A stretch of 64,000 bases of DNA, from the NCBI RefSeq assembly GCF_030409415.1, contig NZ_JAUFPW010000012.1:372001-436000 (forward strand), in the 5' to 3' direction. Made by a program: the position numbers and the translations under genes. Below the pieces are notes generated by a model, which was given only the letters and a program-made list of their open reading frames with translations, ran no database searches and had not been told where the DNA came from. The DNA comes from Pedobacter aquatilis (GTDB taxonomy: Bacteria > Bacteroidota > Bacteroidia > Sphingobacteriales > Sphingobacteriaceae). Below, one piece after another: positions 6,985 through 15,490 of this stretch; the first letter of the stretch is position 1; each line of letters opens with the position of its first letter.

Positions 6985-9900
6985 ATGGTTGAGACCTTCA
7001 TAAGAAGACCGGTACTTTCACTGGTTATTTCACTTATATTGATTTTATTGGGCGTCCTTGCCCTTTTTAAGCTCCCAATTACACAGTTCCCGGACATTGT
7101 TCCGCCCTCTGTGGTGGTAACGGCAAACTACAATGGTGCCAATGCGGAAGTTTGTGCCAAGGCTGTGGCAACCCCTCTTGAACGTGCGATTAACGGCGTT
7201 CCTGGAATGACCTATATGAATACGGTCAGCAGCAATAATGGGGTAACATTAGTTCAGGTATTTTTCAATGTCGGCACCGACCCTGATCAGGCTGCGGTAA
7301 ATGTACAGAACCGGGTAACCACTGTTCTCGATGAGCTTCCCGAGGAGGTGATAAAGGCTGGTGTAACCACTGAAAAAGAGGTGAACAGTATGCTTCTTTA
7401 CTTAAATATTACCAGTAGCGACAAGGAAATGAACGAGGAGTTCATTTATAACTTTGCGGACATCAATGTGCTACAGGAACTCAAAAGGATAGACGGTGTT
7501 GGTTTTGTAGAAATAATGGGTGCCAGGGATTATTCCATGCGGGTATGGCTTAAGCCTGACCGGATGCGTTCTTACAATATTTCTGCAGAAGAGGTCATCG
7601 ATAAGATGCGTAAGCAGAATATCGAGGCAGCGCCTGGTGTGGCAGGTGAGAATTCCGGCAAAGGCAAAGAAGTAAAGCAGTATGTGCTGAGATATACCGG
7701 TAAGTTCAACAATAAGGAGGACTATGAGAATTTGGTGCTCCGTGCCGAACGGGACGGGGCCCTTGTGAGGTTAAAGGATATCGCCGATCTGGAATTCGGG
7801 ACCGTCAGCTATGATATGGTTTCCAAAACTGACGGCAAACCTTCAGCCTCAATTATGATCAAGCAAAGGCCCGGTTCAAATGCTAGTGAGGTAATCGATA
7901 ACATCAAGTCAAAAATGGCTGAACTTAAAGCCACCAGTTTCCCGCCCGGGATGGAATATAATTATGCCTATGATGTTTCGCGATTCCTTGATGCAAGTAT
8001 CCATGAAGTTTTAAAGACACTTTTGGAGGCTTTCATACTGGTATTCATCGTGGTATTTATTTTTCTACAGGATTTCAGGAGTACGCTGATTCCCGCTCTT
8101 GCGGTCCCAGTAGCGCTGATTAGTACCCTTGCCTTTCTCCAGATCATGGGTTTCTCCATTAATATTTTAACGCTATTTGCACTCGTACTGGCCATTGGGA
8201 TTGTGGTTGATAATGCGATTGTCGTAGTCGAGGCGGTACATGTGAAAATGAGCGAAGAACATCTTCCGCCGATGGAAGCAACGATTGCGGCGATGAAAGA
8301 AATCAGCGGGGCAATTGTGGCCATTACCCTGGTCATGTCAGCAGTGTTTATCCCCGTAGCTTTTCTTTCCGGTCCTGTTGGAGTGTTTTACCGTCAGTTT
8401 TCACTTACATTGGCCATTTCCATTGTAATATCGGGAATAAATGCATTAACGTTAACCCCGGCGCTCTGTGCATTGATGCTACGGCATAATGTCGAGACTG
8501 GCAAAAAGGGTTTGCTCCAGCGGTTTTTTAGTCTTTTTAATAAAGGCTATGATAAAACCGAAAAAAAATTCGGCCGGTTGGTCAAATTTATCATTTCTCG
8601 AAGGGTGGTCACTATTGGGCTATTGCTGCTTTTTATATTCCTGAGCTGGCTGGGCTCGAGCATTCTTCCTTCCGGATTTATTCCAACTGAGGACCAGGGA
8701 ATGATTTACGTGAACGTGACCACGCCTCCTGGCTCTACTGTGGAGCGGACAGAACAGGTGCTCGATCAGATCGAAAAGGTAACCAGTAGCATTAATTCGA
8801 TTGAAAATGTGAGCACCCTGGCAGGTTATTCTCTTATGAGCGATATTACAGGAGCTTCTTACGGTATGGCTATGATTAACCTTTCCCCATGGGAAGCACG
8901 AAAGGAAAGTGTAGCTGAGTTGATCTCGGACCTTAAAGCCAGGACCAGGGGGATCAGTGATGCTTCTATTGAATTTTTTTCCCCGCCCACCGTTCCCGGC
9001 TTTGGAAACGCCAGCGGTTTTGAACTCAGGCTGCTGGATAAAAACAAGAGCGAGGATATGGGAAAAACGGCGAAGGTAACCAATGACTTCCTTGCCGAAC
9101 TCCGTAAAAGCAGCGCTATTTCCGGTGCCTTTACCAGTTTTGACCCAAATTTTCCGCAATATATGATCCATGTCGATCAGGATATGGCGGCGCAAAAAGG
9201 GGTGACGATTGAAAATGCAATGGGTACCCTGCAGACCTTAGTTGGAAGTTATTATGCAACCAACTTCATCCGTTTCGGACAGATGTATAAAGTGATGCTC
9301 CAGTCCTATCCCCAATACCGGGGCAAGCCTACTGACCTTTTAAAACTCTATGTCAAGAATGACCGTGGAGAGATGATACCTTACTCGGCATTTATCACAA
9401 TGGAGCGGGTGTATGGACCAGAACAGATTAACCGGTATAATATGTATCCCTCAGCGATGATTAACGGTGATGCCGCTGCAGGTTTTAGCAGTAGCGATGC
9501 GATTGCGACCGTTGAAAAAACTGCCCGGGAAAAGCTTCCACGTGGTTTTAGTATTGAATGGTCTGGAATGACAAGGGAGCAAATCCTTTCGGGAAACCAG
9601 GCGATTTACATCTTCATCATCTGTCTGATATTCGTCTACCTCATTTTAGCCGCGCAATATGAGAGCTTTCTCTTGCCCCTGCCTGTCCTGCTCTCGCTTC
9701 CTGCCGGAATTGCCGGAGCATTTTTTACCCTAAAACTGGCAGGCCTGGAGAACAATATCTACGCTCAGGTGGCACTGGTCATGCTAATCGGACTACTTGG
9801 AAAGAATGCGATTTTAATTATTGAGTTTGCCGAACAAAAACGCAAAGCAGGCTTTTCTGTTGCCAGGGCAGCAGCCCTTGGCGCCGTATCGCGCTTACGC

Positions 9901-10122
9901 CCGATACTGATGACTTCCTTCGCTTTTATTGCAGGCCTCATTCCGCTCTGTATTGCCTCAGGTGCGGGCGCGGTTGGGAACCGTTCGATTGGTATGACTG
10001 CAGTAGGAGGAATGCTCATCGGAACGCTCTTTGGCGTAATACTGATTCCAGGTTTATATGGGGTATTTGCAGCTCGCAAAAAAAAGCAGGCAGGTAAAAG
10101 TTCTACGCTTAAAACAAATTAA
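6985..10122 (+). CDS. RND efflux permease, HAE1 family (AcrB/MexB-like)
   Basis: At 1045 residues this is full length for a hydrophobe/amphiphile RND pump. It has twelve membrane segments in the 1+5+1+5 pattern and two large periplasmic loops. The N-terminal FIRRPVLSLVISLILILLG and KLPITQFPDIVPPSV segments are typical. In TM4 the proton-relay motif reads GIVVDNAIVVVEAV, with Asp409 present but Asn410 where AcrB has its second Asp (408). The TM10 Lys is present (Lys940 in GLLGKNAILIIEFAE). It would expel drugs, dyes or bile-like compounds using the proton gradient. It starts 71 bases after the adaptor gene and stops one base before the outer-membrane factor start. The D-to-N change could lower proton coupling or be a subfamily trait. 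Confidence 0.95.
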   Translation: MVETFIRRPVLSLVISLILILLGVLALFKLPITQFPDIVPPSVVVTANYNGANAEVCAKAVATPLERAINGVPGMTYMNTVSSNNGVTLVQVFFNVGTDPDQAAVNVQNRVTTVLDELPEEVIKAGVTTEKEVNSMLLYLNITSSDKEMNEEFIYNFADINVLQELKRIDGVGFVEIMGARDYSMRVWLKPDRMRSYNISAEEVIDKMRKQNIEAAPGVAGENSGKGKEVKQYVLRYTGKFNNKEDYENLVLRAERDGALVRLKDIADLEFGTVSYDMVSKTDGKPSASIMIKQRPGSNASEVIDNIKSKMAELKATSFPPGMEYNYAYDVSRFLDASIHEVLKTLLEAFILVFIVVFIFLQDFRSTLIPALAVPVALISTLAFLQIMGFSINILTLFALVLAIGIVVDNAIVVVEAVHVKMSEEHLPPMEATIAAMKEISGAIVAITLVMSAVFIPVAFLSGPVGVFYRQFSLTLAISIVISGINALTLTPALCALMLRHNVETGKKGLLQRFFSLFNKGYDKTEKKFGRLVKFIISRRVVTIGLLLLFIFLSWLGSSILPSGFIPTEDQGMIYVNVTTPPGSTVERTEQVLDQIEKVTSSINSIENVSTLAGYSLMSDITGASYGMAMINLSPWEARKESVAELISDLKARTRGISDASIEFFSPPTVPGFGNASGFELRLLDKNKSEDMGKTAKVTNDFLAELRKSSAISGAFTSFDPNFPQYMIHVDQDMAAQKGVTIENAMGTLQTLVGSYYATNFIRFGQMYKVMLQSYPQYRGKPTDLLKLYVKNDRGEMIPYSAFITMERVYGPEQINRYNMYPSAMINGDAAAGFSSSDAIATVEKTAREKLPRGFSIEWSGMTREQILSGNQAIYIFIICLIFVYLILAAQYESFLLPLPVLLSLPAGIAGAFFTLKLAGLENNIYAQVALVMLIGLLGKNAILIIEFAEQKRKAGFSVARAAALGAVSRLRPILMTSFAFIAGLIPLCIASGAGAVGNRSIGMTAVGGMLIGTLFGVILIPGLYGVFAARKKKQAGKSSTLKTN

Positions 10123-10123
10123 A

Positions 10124-11560
10124 ATGAAATTAAATATTAAAATAATTATCCCATTTTTTATTATGTCCTGCTTGATCGCTTTCATAACCTCATGCAGCTC
10201 AGTCAGGCAGGCAAATCTTCCTGAACTCAAAAAGCTTCCTGACTCCTTTAGCCGGCTCTCTTCTGCGCCTGCTGAGGCTTTAAGCTGGAAGGCCGTCTTT
10301 ACCCAGCCCGATCTCAGGAGTCTTATTGATACCACACTTAAAAACAACCTTAGCATACAATCCGGCGTACAGCGGGTGTTAGTTGCAGGACTTAATCTTC
10401 GCCTTAGCCGCTCAAAGCTCTATCCCTCACTTAGCGCTGGCATATCTGCCGGGATAGATCACTATGGAGACTATACAATGAACGGGGTAGGGAATTATGA
10501 TACCAATTTTTCAGATAACCTGAATGACAAGCAGCGGATCCCCAGCCCGACGCCGGATTATTTTGCGGGTTTCAGGAGTTCATGGGAAATTGACATCTGG
10601 GGAAAGCTATCTGAGAAGAAAAGGGCCGCATATAACCGCTACCTTTCAAGCCAGGCTGGTCTGCAATGGTATAAAACACAAATCATCAGCCAGGTTGCAG
10701 AACTTTATTATGAACTTACTGCTCTTGATAAACGCTTAGAAATTCTCCAGCGAAACATACTCCTGCAAAATAAGGGCCTGGAAATTGTAGAGGCCCAGAT
10801 GGCTGGCGGCCGGGCAACCGCGCTTGCGGTCAGTCAATTCAAGGCCCAGCGCATGGCCACGCAAGGCAGGCAGTTTGAAATCCGGCAGGCAATCAATAGG
10901 ATCGAGAACGAGCTCAACATGCTTATGGGCAGATACAGGGGAAAACCCGGTCGTGATACCAGTGCAATTACTAAAGTTTTACCCAGGGAGGTTTATGCCG
11001 GGATTCCTGCAAAAGTTATTCTTTCGAGGCCGGACGTCAGGGAAGCGGAACTTCAACTCGCTGCCTCGAAGGCAGATGTGAATGCCGCAAGAAAGGCATT
11101 TCTACCCACGCTGACCCTTGATGCCTACGCTGGCTATAACTCCTTTAAGCTTCCATTGCTTTTCTCGCCTGCTTCAATGGCTGCGGGTTTCCTTGGCGGA
11201 CTGAGTGCCCCATTGCTCAACAGGGCAGCGCTCAAAAACAGTAGCGAGGTGGCAAACTCCGCACAGCTTTCTGCCTTTTACAACTATCAGGGTCGGATCA
11301 TCAAAGCCTACCAGGAAGTCTCTGTGCAGCTTTCGGCTATTGAAAACTATAAACAGGCATACCGTTTTAAATCAAATGAGGTAGAGGAACTAAAGAAAGC
11401 AGTTTCAACGGCCAACGACTTGTACCTTTCCGGATATGCCAGTTACCTGGAAGTCATTGTTGCCCAGCGTAGCGTGCTTGATGCAGAAATGCAACAGGTT
11501 GATTTAAAGCAGAAGTCTTACTCTTCACTGATCAACCTTTTCAGGGCGCTGGGAGGATAA
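10124..11560 (+). CDS. Outer-membrane efflux channel, NodT/OprM-like lipoprotein
   Basis: I placed the start at the ATG at 10124, one base after the pump stop, because it opens a good lipoprotein signal (MKLNIKIIIPFF... with an ITSC lipobox near residue 24); an in-frame ATG at 10058 would add a 22-residue basic extension inside the pump gene. The mature protein of about 455 residues shows the TolC-family internal duplication of helical regions with PDYFAGFRSSWEIDIWGKL, YYELTALDKRLEILQ, VILSRPDVREAELQLAASKADVNAARKAFLP and the final AYQEVSVQLSAIENYKQAY region. It would form the trimeric outer-membrane exit duct for the two upstream proteins. Confidence 0.93.
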   Translation: MKLNIKIIIPFFIMSCLIAFITSCSSVRQANLPELKKLPDSFSRLSSAPAEALSWKAVFTQPDLRSLIDTTLKNNLSIQSGVQRVLVAGLNLRLSRSKLYPSLSAGISAGIDHYGDYTMNGVGNYDTNFSDNLNDKQRIPSPTPDYFAGFRSSWEIDIWGKLSEKKRAAYNRYLSSQAGLQWYKTQIISQVAELYYELTALDKRLEILQRNILLQNKGLEIVEAQMAGGRATALAVSQFKAQRMATQGRQFEIRQAINRIENELNMLMGRYRGKPGRDTSAITKVLPREVYAGIPAKVILSRPDVREAELQLAASKADVNAARKAFLPTLTLDAYAGYNSFKLPLLFSPASMAAGFLGGLSAPLLNRAALKNSSEVANSAQLSAFYNYQGRIIKAYQEVSVQLSAIENYKQAYRFKSNEVEELKKAVSTANDLYLSGYASYLEVIVAQRSVLDAEMQQVDLKQKSYSSLINLFRALGG

Positions 11561-11590
11561 AAACTATTCGCTTTAAAACAAACTACATTG

Positions 11591-11626
11591 CCCTGGGATT
11601 TCTTTAATGGGATCTCAGGGTTTTTT
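11591..11626 (+). terminator. Rho-independent terminator of the efflux operon
   Basis: CCCTGGGAT (11591-11599) pairs with ATCTCAGGG (11612-11620) with a single G-U wobble, and six T follow at once. It lies 30 bases after the outer-membrane factor stop codon, so it ends the three-gene transcript before the convergent gene at 11642. Confidence 0.75.
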
Positions 11627-11641
11627 CCGAACTTAAAATAC

Positions 11642-12217
11642 CTACAATGCCATTGCAAGTCCTATTCTTGCACCATAGAACGATGTGGATTCTCCCTTTC
11701 TTACCCAGCTTTCATAACGCAGGCCCAGGTCGGCGCTAAAGCGATCATTTATAGGTATGCAGGCGCCCAAGGCAGGGGAATAGGTGAAGGCTTGATAGGG
11801 ATTTTCGCCAAGCGTGAAAGCGGATCCACCTAAAGCCTCAGCATAATAGATTCCTCCAAAATAATACCTGAAACCAACCTTTACTGGTATAACGCCGTTT
11901 ATGTGGGTATCTTCGCCATAGTTTTCCAGACGGGCCCGCACATCTTTCCTATATTGAAAATGCATGTATCCCAGATAACCCACAGCATTGAGATTTCCTT
12001 TTAGGTTGTATTCGCCGACGACAGAGCCGCCGTAACCCCGCCGGTAGGTTTTAGCCGATATTCCAGTTGGAAAGGCCAAAGCCCCACCCACAGAGATTTT
12101 GGTTTTTGCACCCATTTGCTGGCCCAGGGCACTTAACTTCGAACTGATCAATATTATTAATAAGGCAGCAGCAATTAAACTCCGGACCGTCAGATGTCTT
12201 CTAACCGAACTGTACAT
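11642..12217 (-). CDS. Outer-membrane beta-barrel protein
   Basis: This 191-residue protein has a cleavable signal peptide (MYSSVRRHLTVRSLIAAALLIILISSKLSALG, cleavage near 33). The mature part is made of alternating short strands rich in Gly and aromatic residues, such as KISVGGALAFPTG, GGSVVGEYNL, AVGYLGYMHFQYR, VKVGFRYYF and FYGARIGLAMAL. It ends in a hydrophobic strand suited to outer-membrane insertion. This is the pattern of small 8-stranded porin-like barrels common in Bacteroidota. The specific role is unknown. It converges on the efflux operon and shares the intergenic terminator region. Confidence 0.75.
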   Translation of the reverse strand: MYSSVRRHLTVRSLIAAALLIILISSKLSALGQQMGAKTKISVGGALAFPTGISAKTYRRGYGGSVVGEYNLKGNLNAVGYLGYMHFQYRKDVRARLENYGEDTHINGVIPVKVGFRYYFGGIYYAEALGGSAFTLGENPYQAFTYSPALGACIPINDRFSADLGLRYESWVRKGESTSFYGARIGLAMAL

Positions 12218-12222
12218 TTTAA

Positions 12223-12408
12223 CTATACTTTTTGGGATAATTTACAGAAATTTTTAATTGTTCCTAAACTCGAAAGCGCCATAAGATAGCATCCGGCATC
12301 GTGGCTTATACTGACCTTTAATTCAAGGCGTTCAATGATTGCTCTTGCCTCTGCCAGACTTCGGTGAATATCTTTCATCCCCCATACCTCTATTTCATAC
12401 TCCATCAC
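12223..12408 (-). CDS. Small hypothetical protein
   Basis: A 61-codon frame ends five bases before the beta-barrel gene on the same strand. The product (EIEVWGMKDIHRSLAEARAIIERLELKVSI core) has an amphipathic helix and a single Cys but no recognisable domain. The close spacing to the next gene supports a two-gene transcript, though the ORF is short enough to be chance. The start could be the first or second Met. Confidence 0.35.
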   Translation of the reverse strand: MMEYEIEVWGMKDIHRSLAEARAIIERLELKVSISHDAGCYLMALSSLGTIKNFCKLSQKV

Positions 12409-12777
12409 CTTATATTTGGCAGATTCGAACTTGTCTATGAATAGTTACATGCCCTCAATTATGCCTATTTTGCTCATCTTGCATGATTAATTGTTTTGTG
12501 ACACACTTTTATGCAAAGGAATAAAATCAAAATCGCTTTCGTCACATATTCCATGTATTATTTTCGATAATAACCTAGGGGATATCACCGTTTCGTTGGC
12601 GCATTGGACGCTAAAATAGCAGATTAACGCTATCTTAACAAATGCTTAACAGCGGGGGGAAGGTTATTGGAATTTGTAATGATAAAAAAGATGAATGTCA
12701 ACAGGTTTCGTTTTTTTATTTCTTAAATAGCTTGATTTATAGCTAATTACCTATGATTACTCTGATTTTATTGTCGC

Positions 12778-12815
12778 GGCCTAAATGGATATTTAGGCCA
12801 TCCTTTTCTCTTTTT
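12778..12815 (+). terminator. Hairpin terminator candidate
   Basis: GGCCTAAAT (12778-12786), a GGAT loop and ATTTAGGCC (12791-12799) form a perfect nine-pair stem followed by a T-rich tract (TCCTTTTCTCTTTTT). No gene ends just upstream on the plus strand, so it may terminate an unannotated short transcript. Confidence 0.45.
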
Positions 12816-12973
12816 GAATTATAAATTCGGATTGGATTGCAATATTCCTAAAAGCGTCCTCTATCTCTTTTTTTGGGCTCGGCTGAAATAAAGATTCTGT
12901 AGTTTTTCAGTTTTCAATACTGATGTTTTATTCGTCTCAAACTGCCTGTTAAATGTTGAAAAAATAGTCCAAA

Positions 12974-13014
12974 TTGGCTCATTTCAGTTCATTTGAGCCC
13001 AATTCAGCTCATTT
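12974..13014. repeat. Phased GYTCATTT boxes with an overlapping imperfect hairpin
   Basis: GCTCATTT at 12977, GTTCATTT at 12987 and GCTCATTT at 13007 begin at intervals of 10 and 20 bases, that is, on one face of the helix. The first two sit within an imperfect inverted repeat (TTGGCTCA ... TGAGCCCAA). This layout is usual for protein-binding iterons or operators. Function unknown. Confidence 0.35.
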
Positions 13015-13331
13015 TTCGTCGCTGTAGAATTTCCATCTTAAGTTTGATTCATGCTCTTAAAGCCTTTATCCTTTGGACTAAAGTCGCGCTCAAAGCGCAT
13101 GAAGGCTTGCCATTTTTAGCTAATCTTTAAGCATAACATTTTTACGAGGCCTTTGGATTAGTCGCGTGTGATAAGCATCTAAAATAATATAAATGCGCAA
13201 AAGGAAGACTAGACTTAAATACAAAAAGTGAACAAAAAAAGAATTGATAAAAACTTTTGCTGGCTCAGCCAGCAGCAATACAGGATAATTACAACCGGCC
13301 CTTGGCTTGGATGGATAACCATCCTGAGCTC

Positions 13332-13361
13332 TTTGACATATAGGAATGAAGCATTATTCTG
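13332..13361 (+). promoter_or_regulatory. Candidate promoter of a small RNA
   Basis: TTTG at 13332-13335 is followed after 19 bases by TATTCTG at 13355-13361. The spacing is ideal for the Bacteroidota -33/-7 elements, while the -7 box is a partial match to TAnnTTTG. Initiation would fall near 13366-13370, with a strong terminator about 160 bases downstream. Confidence 0.35.
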
Positions 13362-13365
13362 CGAA

Positions 13366-13530
13366 TAGCGGAAAATCCTGCGAAGTTGAGATAATATCAA
13401 TAGAACGAACGCGCAGGGGCAGGCAAAGTGCCCGGTCTGTATAGACTGACGTGAGTAATTCCGGAAAATACCGAAAACTTTATTTATCAGTATGGTTTAG
13501 GTTGAGGGGGCTTCATGCCCCTTTTTTTTT
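13366..13530 (+). ncRNA. Candidate structured small RNA
   Basis: About 165 bases lie between a promoter-like pair and a strong intrinsic terminator and contain no plausible reading frame. Several local stems can be drawn: CCTGCG (from about 13377) with CGCAGG (near 13412), enclosing TTGA...TCAA; GGGCA...TGCCC; GTC-TGTATA-GAC; and the terminal GGGGC...GCCCC. I do not recognise an Rfam family. It precedes the mobilisation genes and could be a regulatory RNA of the element. Both ends are inferred from signals only. Confidence 0.3.
13507..13530 (+). terminator. Rho-independent terminator
   Basis: GGGGC-TTCAT-GCCCC is followed by nine T. It is the strongest terminator signal in this region, and since no protein gene ends upstream it points to a non-coding transcript. 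Confidence 0.75.
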
Positions 13531-13562
13531 ATACTAGCTATCGCTTCCAGTAATAAATCCCA

Positions 13563-13907
13563 ATGGTTAAAAAAGACGTTCTTAATATGCTGAAATTGCT
13601 CAACTTAGGGAAAAATTTAAAGGCATTGCCCATGACTAAGATGGACCCGCTTTTGGATATCTTGTTCGATACTGGTTTATTAATAAATACAATGGAAATC
13701 TGATTTGTGAGGAAAGTCCTCAGACCGACCAATAAGAAGTGAAAAATTATCTGGCAATAAGTAAAATTACTTATAAGAGAAAGGTAAGGGATGCAAAGTT
13801 GCGGCCATTAAAATTGCCTAATGGGGACAGATTTTTATAAAAGAGATCTGCTCCAAGAATTTAAGGATACTAAAAGACAAGGAAGGATTGGATATAATTT
13901 TTGGTAA
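13563..13907 (+). pseudogene. Broken helix-turn-helix gene of the ICE-associated type
   Basis: An ATG at 13563 opens MVKKDVLNMLKLLNLG and the frame closes at a TGA near 13702. In another frame, after stops, comes EVKNYLAISKITYKRKVRDA then LRPLKLPNGDRFL, a stop, and after a further shift KRDLLQEFKDTKRQGRI. Joined, these give the winged HTH (MerR/excisionase-like) protein often seen near integrases of Bacteroidota mobile elements, whose C-terminus reads GDRFLKxDLxxEFxxxKRxGRI. At least three lesions are present, so it is inactive. Family assignment is by recall of this C-terminal pattern. Confidence 0.5.
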
Positions 13908-14524
13908 AGTTCATTGATAAAAAAAAACATAGTCTAACTTGGTGCACCGTTAATTGGCTACCATAGAAGCATAATCTGAATTATGTACCTTTTAAACGCA
14001 GTATTGGAGGATTTTTGCATCATATAAGTGCAGTATTTTTTTTGCATTAATAGCGTGCAAATTGAGATCTAAAAATTAAATCTAACCTGCTCGTTCACAA
14101 CAGGATTTTGGAAATTGTTCGGCAAAGGACTAATTCAATAGATTGGAATGATAGGTTAATCAATATTTGAGTATAAAAGTTATACAGTATCGATTAACCG
14201 GCTTGTCTTTAAGGGAATACCTGAATTTGTCTGCTATAGCAAATCTCTGAAAGTTTAAGTTGAAAGACCTGTTAAAAAAACATGTCGAGCTTGCAAATCA
14301 CTTGAGCCGATTGTTCAACCCGCACAGCATTTTCATAATTACCTGAGCTATGGTTATACCCTTTTTTTATTGAAAAAGCAATATCTATCCCACGGGTGTG
14401 GAGAAGGTTTTCAAAGTCATTATATAAGAAGGTTTACGTTTTATTGCAGGCTTCAATCCCCATAATACCTTAAGGTTTATCAAGTGCTGTATATAACAAT
14501 AAGTATCTAAACAAAGCCAATTCT
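13908..14524. other. AT-rich leader before the primase gene
   Basis: No intact gene is seen. Two imperfect copies of a GCAGTATT...TTTTTGCAT element lie around 14000-14050. On the minus strand, 14272-14433 is an open stretch of 53 codons (YNDFENLLHTRGIDIAFSI then KKGYNHSSGNYENAVRVEQS) with protein-like composition but no start codon; it is probably a remnant of an unidentified gene. Confidence 0.35.
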
Positions 14525-15472
14525 ATGGAAACTAGATTTGAACTTAACCAAATTCGCGAATCAACTGACCTGGTTGGAGTTCTAAGCAAGCTTGGACATG
14601 AGCCTATTAAGAAAAGTGGTGCTGAACTTTTTTATTTGTCGCCATTAAGGGATAATGATTCTGCTCCTTCTTTTTGCGTTAATGAACGGTCTGGACTTTG
14701 GTATGATCACGGCATGGGTAAAGGCGGCTCCGTAATAGAATTTGCGCTTGCCTATTGGTTCAATCTATCCTTTAAAGAAGCCATTACTGAGCTTTTAAAA
14801 CTTAGCGGACAGATGTATGGCGAGTTAGCGCAGCGCTCCCACAGTTATAAACAAACTTCCATGTCTATGCGTGAACCAAGCTATATTATAAGAGGAAGCC
14901 AGTCTCTTGGAAATAATCCTTCAATTACTGCTTACCTAAAATCAAGGGGGATTTTTGATGTAGCAGTCCCTTTTTTAAAAGAGCTTCAATACAGCATAAA
15001 GATGCCGGATAAATCCAGGAAGGAATTATTTGCTGCTGCCTGGCAAAATGAACTTGGCGGCTGGGAAATCAGAAGTCCTAAATTCAAAGGGTGTCTCGAT
15101 AAAAAAGCGATGAACTATATCCTTGGCGATAATTCCAGTATTAAGCTTTTTGAAGGCATGATGGATTTTCTAAGCTGGAAAAAACTTTTTCCAGAGGAGA
15201 ATTCAAGTATATTAATCCTCAACTCGCTTTCTTTTATCGAGCCGGCCATAGAAAGGGCAAAGGAATATTCATCTGTTGATGCTTTTTTTGATCACGATAC
15301 CGCTGGCAGGAAAGCAACGGATTTATTGCTGCGGGCGATCCCAAACGCGATAGATAAGTCAGGACTATATGCAGGCTACAATGATTTTAATGAGAAATTA
15401 CAAGTATGGATAGCTACAGAACACATCAAGGATTTTCCTTTAAAACAAGTCAGGACTGGTCCAATTCGTTAA
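14525..15472 (+). CDS. Toprim-domain DNA primase of the mobile element
   Basis: The 315-residue protein has a DnaG-like N-domain (YLSPLRDNDSAPSFCVNERSG, WYDHGMGKGGSVIEFALAYW) and a toprim domain with the catalytic Glu in IKLFEGMMDFLSW and the acidic motif FFDHDTAGRKATDLL. The CHC2 zinc-binding cysteines expected in the N-domain are missing (only one Cys, at about residue 51), a pattern seen in element-encoded Bacteroidota primases. It probably primes complementary-strand synthesis after transfer. It opens the mobilisation cluster and is followed 18 bases later by the relaxosome gene. Confidence 0.85.
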   Translation: METRFELNQIRESTDLVGVLSKLGHEPIKKSGAELFYLSPLRDNDSAPSFCVNERSGLWYDHGMGKGGSVIEFALAYWFNLSFKEAITELLKLSGQMYGELAQRSHSYKQTSMSMREPSYIIRGSQSLGNNPSITAYLKSRGIFDVAVPFLKELQYSIKMPDKSRKELFAAAWQNELGGWEIRSPKFKGCLDKKAMNYILGDNSSIKLFEGMMDFLSWKKLFPEENSSILILNSLSFIEPAIERAKEYSSVDAFFDHDTAGRKATDLLLRAIPNAIDKSGLYAGYNDFNEKLQVWIATEHIKDFPLKQVRTGPIR

Positions 15473-15490
15473 CTCATCCTTTAGTGATCT

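Larger units (their letters stand above)
12409..13331. other. Gene-poor segment before the mobile module
   Basis: No coding frame with protein-like content is seen on either strand in these 920 bases. It holds a hairpin terminator at 12778, a group of phased GYTCATTT boxes at 12977-13014, two related CCTTTGGA...AGTCGCG segments near 13069 and 13151, a GCTGGC-TCA-GCCAGC palindrome near 13259 and a GGATGG-ATAA-CCATCC hairpin near 13308. Such clustering of inverted repeats ahead of primase and relaxase genes would suit an origin of transfer or an excision region, but nothing here proves it. Confidence 0.4.

Noticed and set aside
8620..9195. 191-codon minus-strand frame inside the RND pump gene
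   Set aside because: It lies wholly in the conserved pump gene and has no independent features.
13215..13400. 61-codon minus-strand frame over the hairpin region
   Set aside because: It overlaps the promoter-like and hairpin sequences and has no domain or credible start; it is likely a chance frame.
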